Origin: Opisthorchis felineus
Taxonomy: Eukaryota; Platyhelminthes; Trematoda; Opisthorchiida; Opisthorchiidae
DNA: 64,000 nt
Direction: 5' to 3'
Assembly (NCBI GenBank): GCA_004794785.1
Contig: SJOL01002263.1
Span: forward strand, 62,323 to 126,322
The first letter of the stretch is position 1, and every line of letters starts with the position of its first letter. Positions 59,500-64,000 of this stretch are shown one piece after another. Position numbers and translations under genes: made by a program. The notes beneath the pieces are model-generated. The model saw nothing but the letters and a program-made list of their open reading frames with translations, ran no database searches and was not told the DNA's origin.

Positions 59500-62400
59500 T
59501 AATAGATTGAGCACTTTATACCATTTAATTTGAAAAAGGAGCTCTTATTTGTATTGTAAAAATGTTGACTGGTGCTTTGATTACCATCGTAGATTGTCCC
59601 CCCACCCGTTTTATCCTGAACAGATTTAAGACGATCTATAGCGATACTCCATGCATCATCTCTGTGTTTTGGTGTTCAGAGGCTATCGTAATACCACCGG
59701 ATGAGCGTGAATCGGCGAAACAGTTATGTGACTCGTTACTGATTGATCAGCGTCTTCCGGTGTATTAATCGACTGAACACATACACATGCGGTAATGCAC
59801 CAATAGGAGAATTGTTTAGTCTTTACATAACAAAACTACGGTGCCCATATTTAGTAAGGGTTATAGTGAAAGCTGGAAAAGATAAGTGCATGACTCTAGA
59901 CTAAAGTATGATTTTCTCACACAGGTGCTCATTTTGCAGATGCAACGCCAAACCATGGTCGGAAAACCTGAGGATGTGTAGGTCCCCGCGATGTGTCTCT
60001 GTCTCTGTAGATAGATAACCGAACAAGGAGGATAATTTTTGTACAAACACCGCACCATCTAATATTTTGCCAAATTCATCTCCTCATGTTTGCTGTGCAC
60101 GGTTTCTACACGGGTTTAATCGGCCACACACGATGTGCAAATCAGAGTGGTGCCGCCATACTCACTTTGCCCTACTTGTGAGTGCTAACAAACCAGAAAA
60201 ATTGATAACAGCCTCCATGTTTTGTGTGAAACGGCCAGTGTGATAGAGACAAAATGAAGAGAGGACAGTTTAATCCATGCTTATAGAGAGTATATCATGT
60301 CACCACATTTAACCTAAATCTCCTCAGTGTATGCGTTAAAATACCTCTGCTGTGTAACTTGGCTGAATGGATGTATCATTCAGAATACAGCAGCGATCCC
60401 AAGTGACTTTCGTTTGTTTTGGTAAGGTTGACAGCTGTGATCATCAGTCCAACCAGGATTGAATGTGTCATAACTGCTTTACTCAGGACCGACACTCTCC
60501 AGTTTGAAATTATATTCCTTTCTCGTGGGGAAATCCGGTGCTTAGTTTATCCATTTCTTGAGCTGTTCTGTGATACTAACAATGGCATCAATTTCCACCG
60601 TCATATACCTTTCCTTTTATTCGACTGCAGTATAAAGGGGACAAACTTGCTTGAAGTTTGTTGCAATTTTGATCAACTTGCAATTTATAATAACTTAGTG
60701 GAAGCGAATCAATGATTCTACTGATCAAAGACCGAATAACTGCAACAAGCTGGGCACAGAAAATCAACTTCAATCACTTTAAATGGAACCATCCATAGGT
60801 CTTACGCACGTTAAACAAGTTAGACACTATCCGAAGATTTTCAAAACGAACCTCTCGAAAGTTGGTGCCGTGCAACAGAAAACGCCAACTTTACAAAAGT
60901 GTTTATTTACTCAGAGAAGGTTGCGTAATTTAAGGGAATTCTCTCAAGGATTGGTATTCTCATATTGCAGAATTTCGTAGTTGAATAGATCAACCATTCC
61001 GTCCTGGCGCTTGTATTGTTGACTTGTGTGGGTGTGTGAGAATGCAACCTACGCTACAAAAGCCGCAAATTTGACACCTCGCACACAAAGCACATTTACA
61101 GGCTTACTGCAAACAATATCACGGCATATCCTGACGTCACACTAGGAAGACCTAAACTACCCACAGCGCACAAAAGGCAGAAAAGGGTGGAATTTCCAGT
61201 TAGCTTTTTATGGTACGATTATTTGAATTACAGTATTCCAAGGCCCAACACAGATCTCGCTAGTAATAACATTTCTGTTTGGTTGGACAGCAACCAGGGG
61301 TTGTCTAAACGGTGAGACTGATATGATGCCCCATCGCTTAAAATTATCTGACGTTTTGTTTATGCGAACCGATCATTGATCATCGTCGGTAGGTCCAAAA
61401 TCAGAAATAGCCCCGAAACTCCCGGTCAGTTAATCCTGTCTCATCGGAGCAAAATATCTAACATGCTGCGGAATCGGCGACCATAATTTCGTATCTTAGT
61501 ATCTTAGTATCTTCCGCTGAAGAAAGCAAGCTTTTACAGAAAGATTGGCAGGACAACTTGATGAGAAGGTCTGTATATTCTGTGTCGGTTGGTCGTTTGC
61601 TGTTCATTGGACATTATTTTCAGGTAACCTTCGCTTGGACTTTCGAGTATGATGCACTTAGCCTGGTATGTTCCTGCGTTATTGTCCTGTGAGGATGACG
61701 AGGCAGCATCATTCCTCCTCTGATACCATTCGTGACGAGAAGACACCGAAAAATCGGTTAGGACTGGTAGGAACCTGCATATTTGTGCCATGGAATTATT
61801 CAAACCTGAAATTTCATTAGGTCTTAGAAATGCAGGGCTCAAGCTATACGCTCCAGCTAGTTCGAAGCCAATGAGATAGAAACAATTTCTCTCTGCATTC
61901 ACTTTGGAAAAAGAGTTAAGTCTCCATTGGGCTCTCTTTTCACAATAAAATAACTTCAGTCTTTTTACATGTAACTATTCGCTGGTTACTAGAAAGAGAG
62001 AGGTTGTTGTGTTACCGCGGTGCGTCTTATCCCAATATTCTGTTGGCTTATTTGTTATCCATAGTTCTAAGAAAGTGAAAAGCAAAGGTAATAATCGACA
62101 ATAAACGAAACAGGTGTCTTGAGCTTGCCTTTAGCGTGTTTCTAAGATCATGCTTGGAATCGACTGATTAATAAAACTTTCCGTTCTTCTTCATTATTAG
62201 TCTACAGAAATTGTTGGACACCATCGTCACACAAAAAACGGCCAGTTCATCAGGATAGGCCAAATTTCCCCCAAAAAGAAACTCCCCTTTCCACCCTGTA
62301 GACAACTTCCCGGTGTCACCGATCTTCAAACCAACTCCAAGAACGCGAGGACTAAGTAGTGTGGACTATGAGTGAACACAGCAGAACAGCGCTTAGATTG

Positions 62401-62575
62401 TCATGACCGGAAATGCGTGGTTTAGGTACAACATATGCTTCAATTTACCGACGATTGGATAGTTTTCAGCATAGTCTGTTGCATCTTGATTGCTTTATAC
62501 GGTCTGCTGCAAAATCAGCAACTGCTAATGGGAAGCCACAGGTAAATTAACAAAGCAACATATTTGCTAGCTGCC
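59500..62575. other. Non-coding, one weak minus-strand candidate
   Basis: Minus 61902-61534 is open for 122 codons, and AATTTCAG inside it could start an exon (MAQICRFLPVLTDFSVSSRH). No donor or partner is convincing. Confidence 0.25.
61492..61512. repeat. Short tandem, ATCTTAGT x2.6
   Basis: Two full copies and a partial one. Confidence 0.7.
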
Positions 62576-62579
62576 CAAG

Positions 62580-62760
62580 TAGTGTTGAGGGAAACGCTGC
62601 CGGCTCATTTTGTACTGACAGCCGCATATCTGTTCAATGGGGTAAACAAATTAGCCCTAAACGCTTCATCACTCATCAAGGTGACATTCTCATAATGTTG
62701 ATGATGTCAATTCACCCGATAACAAATAAGTTGCTGTCAAATAGCCCAGCCCAGTGAACC
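62580..62760 (-). repeat. Foldback repeat family, heavily decayed copy
   Basis: Contains ACGCTTCATCACTCATCAAG and GTGACATTCTCA in the same order as the other copies, followed by a weak right arm (CACCCGATAACAAATAAG). No intact core. Confidence 0.35.
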
Positions 62761-63909
62761 GGTCAGCGGCCTTTATTCATATTTATCCAGAGGAAGTGGA
62801 TGGAAACTTTCAAGAAGCGAACAAATCAGATTTGTAGCTGACAGGATCCTGTTACGGTATTGAAAGGAGCCTAGTGTATGTGAAGGTTGGGTAAATACGG
62901 GAGAGCCAGAGTTTGACATTCTTACTTTCTAGCCGATAAATTTATCAACTTTCCCAACCAAATTCCGTTGTCAGTATGCATAAAATGTCATTTGGGTCTA
63001 TATTTTCAAAAATTCCCAGTGGAAAATATCTAGAGCAGCGCACCAAAAGTGCCAAACTATCCAATATAGAAGTACTCATCGATGGTTATCAGTGACTTCA
63101 TGAGTATGGTTGCACCATAGGACGCATGAGAACATGACGTACTTCCTCTCCTCTGTTTAGACATTTCGGTTCATTTATTAAAGTAGTTCCCGCAGTGAAG
63201 AATATCCCTCAGCTTTTTGTGGGGTTATTGCATGTTGGAAGTTGAAGAAATTCCACCCGATTTGGCCTTTCTTGGAAACTTTCAACTGGATGACAAAGCT
63301 ATTGTATGTTTTTATTTCTGTGACAAGGGTATATCTATTCATCACACGTTGTAGGACAAAATCCTGAAGTGCTTGTCCTTGAAATAGCATCCCATACACC
63401 CGCCACTGGCAGTGAATATAGCTGTATTGTGTTCCATGAAAGAAAATCCATTGGACATTCTGAACACCGGGAAAGTGATTTGAAGGATCTTCCTCCAACT
63501 GTACTTTTGACTGAAGAACTGCACGAACAAGATATTTGTTTGAATCTTGAGTGACCAAGGACGGATTTACCACAGTTTGGCGAAGAAAGCGTTTTTGACT
63601 AACCAGAGCAACTTGTTGAAGCCATGCATCTTCCAGACAATCAACTAATTGATGTTAGAGAAGGTGCTGTTCCCGATACGTCCGCTTAAACATAAGCTTC
63701 ACCGACGCCGGGACACCGAGTGCACTTTTCACCGACTAATGGAAATTTTACAGATCTCATTAATCACCCGGGAGATACACACTGTCTTCTGAATACACCC
63801 ATCATATGCACATGGTAAGAATGCACCAAATGCGAGCCTAAATGAAGGCTACACAAAGCTCATACACTCAGACAAGTGGACTTTTAATATTGACAATGTT
63901 TTGGAATAT

Positions 63910-64000
63910 AGGTAGCTCGGGTGCGCTGCTTGGTTGTTGGTCTGTTCGCCGAGCTTGGCAGTTGGATTGCAAACGTTTCATCACCAATCGAGGTGACATC
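63910..64000 (-). repeat. Foldback/hammerhead-like repeat, cut by window end
   Basis: Contains TAGCTCGGGTG, then the arm GTTCGCCGAGCTTGGCAGTT and the antisense core. Read on the minus strand: GATGTCACC, loop TCGATT, GGTGAT, GAAACG. Stem II is six pairs including one wobble. The CTGAT part of the core would lie beyond 64000. Confidence 0.65.

Noticed and set aside
63178..63573. 131-codon minus-strand open frame with ATG and AATAAA at its end
   Set aside because: Three frames on both strands are open over the same stretch, with no domain, splice context or repeat match. It looks like chance.

Overview
This window reads as nuclear DNA of a eukaryote. Coding sequence comes only in short blocks with GT/AG borders and compatible splice phases, separated by kilobase introns, and there are no bacterial-style operons. 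The repeats include Penelope-like (PLE), Gypsy-like and RTE-like retroelement remains, tRNA-derived SINEs, and foldback repeats with a hammerhead-ribozyme-like core. Together with microexons and probable 30-40 nt introns, this suggests a parasitic flatworm (trematode or cestode). The lineage is an inference. No gene was confirmed by alignment.

Region 1 (0-21.6 kb): one large plus-strand gene, here called gene A, enters from the left. Twelve exons were assembled from 1168 to 19269, and all eleven junctions keep frame. They give 741 residues of a mostly helical protein with a Pro/Ser-rich linker and a probable C-terminal membrane segment, followed by an AATAAA signal at 19512. I do not recognise the family. 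A separate terminal exon at 20909-21574 encodes another tail-anchored-like C-terminus. Two weak minus-strand candidates lie inside gene A introns (6.9-7.2 kb and 18.7-19.0 kb). A Penelope-like element (15.2-14.2 kb, minus) sits in the intron after exon 8, with a damaged RT core and a GIY-YIG endonuclease end.

Region 2 (21.6-41 kb): mainly repeats. These are a PLE RT scrap (23.2 kb), a Gypsy-type integrase scrap (25.8 kb, minus), a PLE GIY-YIG scrap (28.0 kb), an RTE-like RT tail (36.3 kb, minus), a GC-rich SINE (35.2 kb), a 61-bp-arm foldback with a hammerhead-like core (37.1-37.3 kb), and dispersed repeat families B and C. Embedded in this is gene D (plus), whose best exons are 30807-30898 and 35803-36032.

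Region 3 (41-64 kb): candidate exons at 41353-41609, 42903-44044 (three exons in phase 0), 45.7-46.3 kb and 55.5-59.0 kb (a multi-exon candidate with a Ser-rich end). A SINE (45.1 kb, minus), a possible non-LTR tail (49.5 kb, minus), a second family C copy (59.2 kb) and further foldback copies (51.3, 62.6, 63.9 kb) make up the recognisable repeats. The rest is low-information non-coding DNA.

The genes do not form a functional cluster that I can recognise. The strongest unusual signal is the foldback/hammerhead-like repeat family in a window that also holds three PLE fragments.
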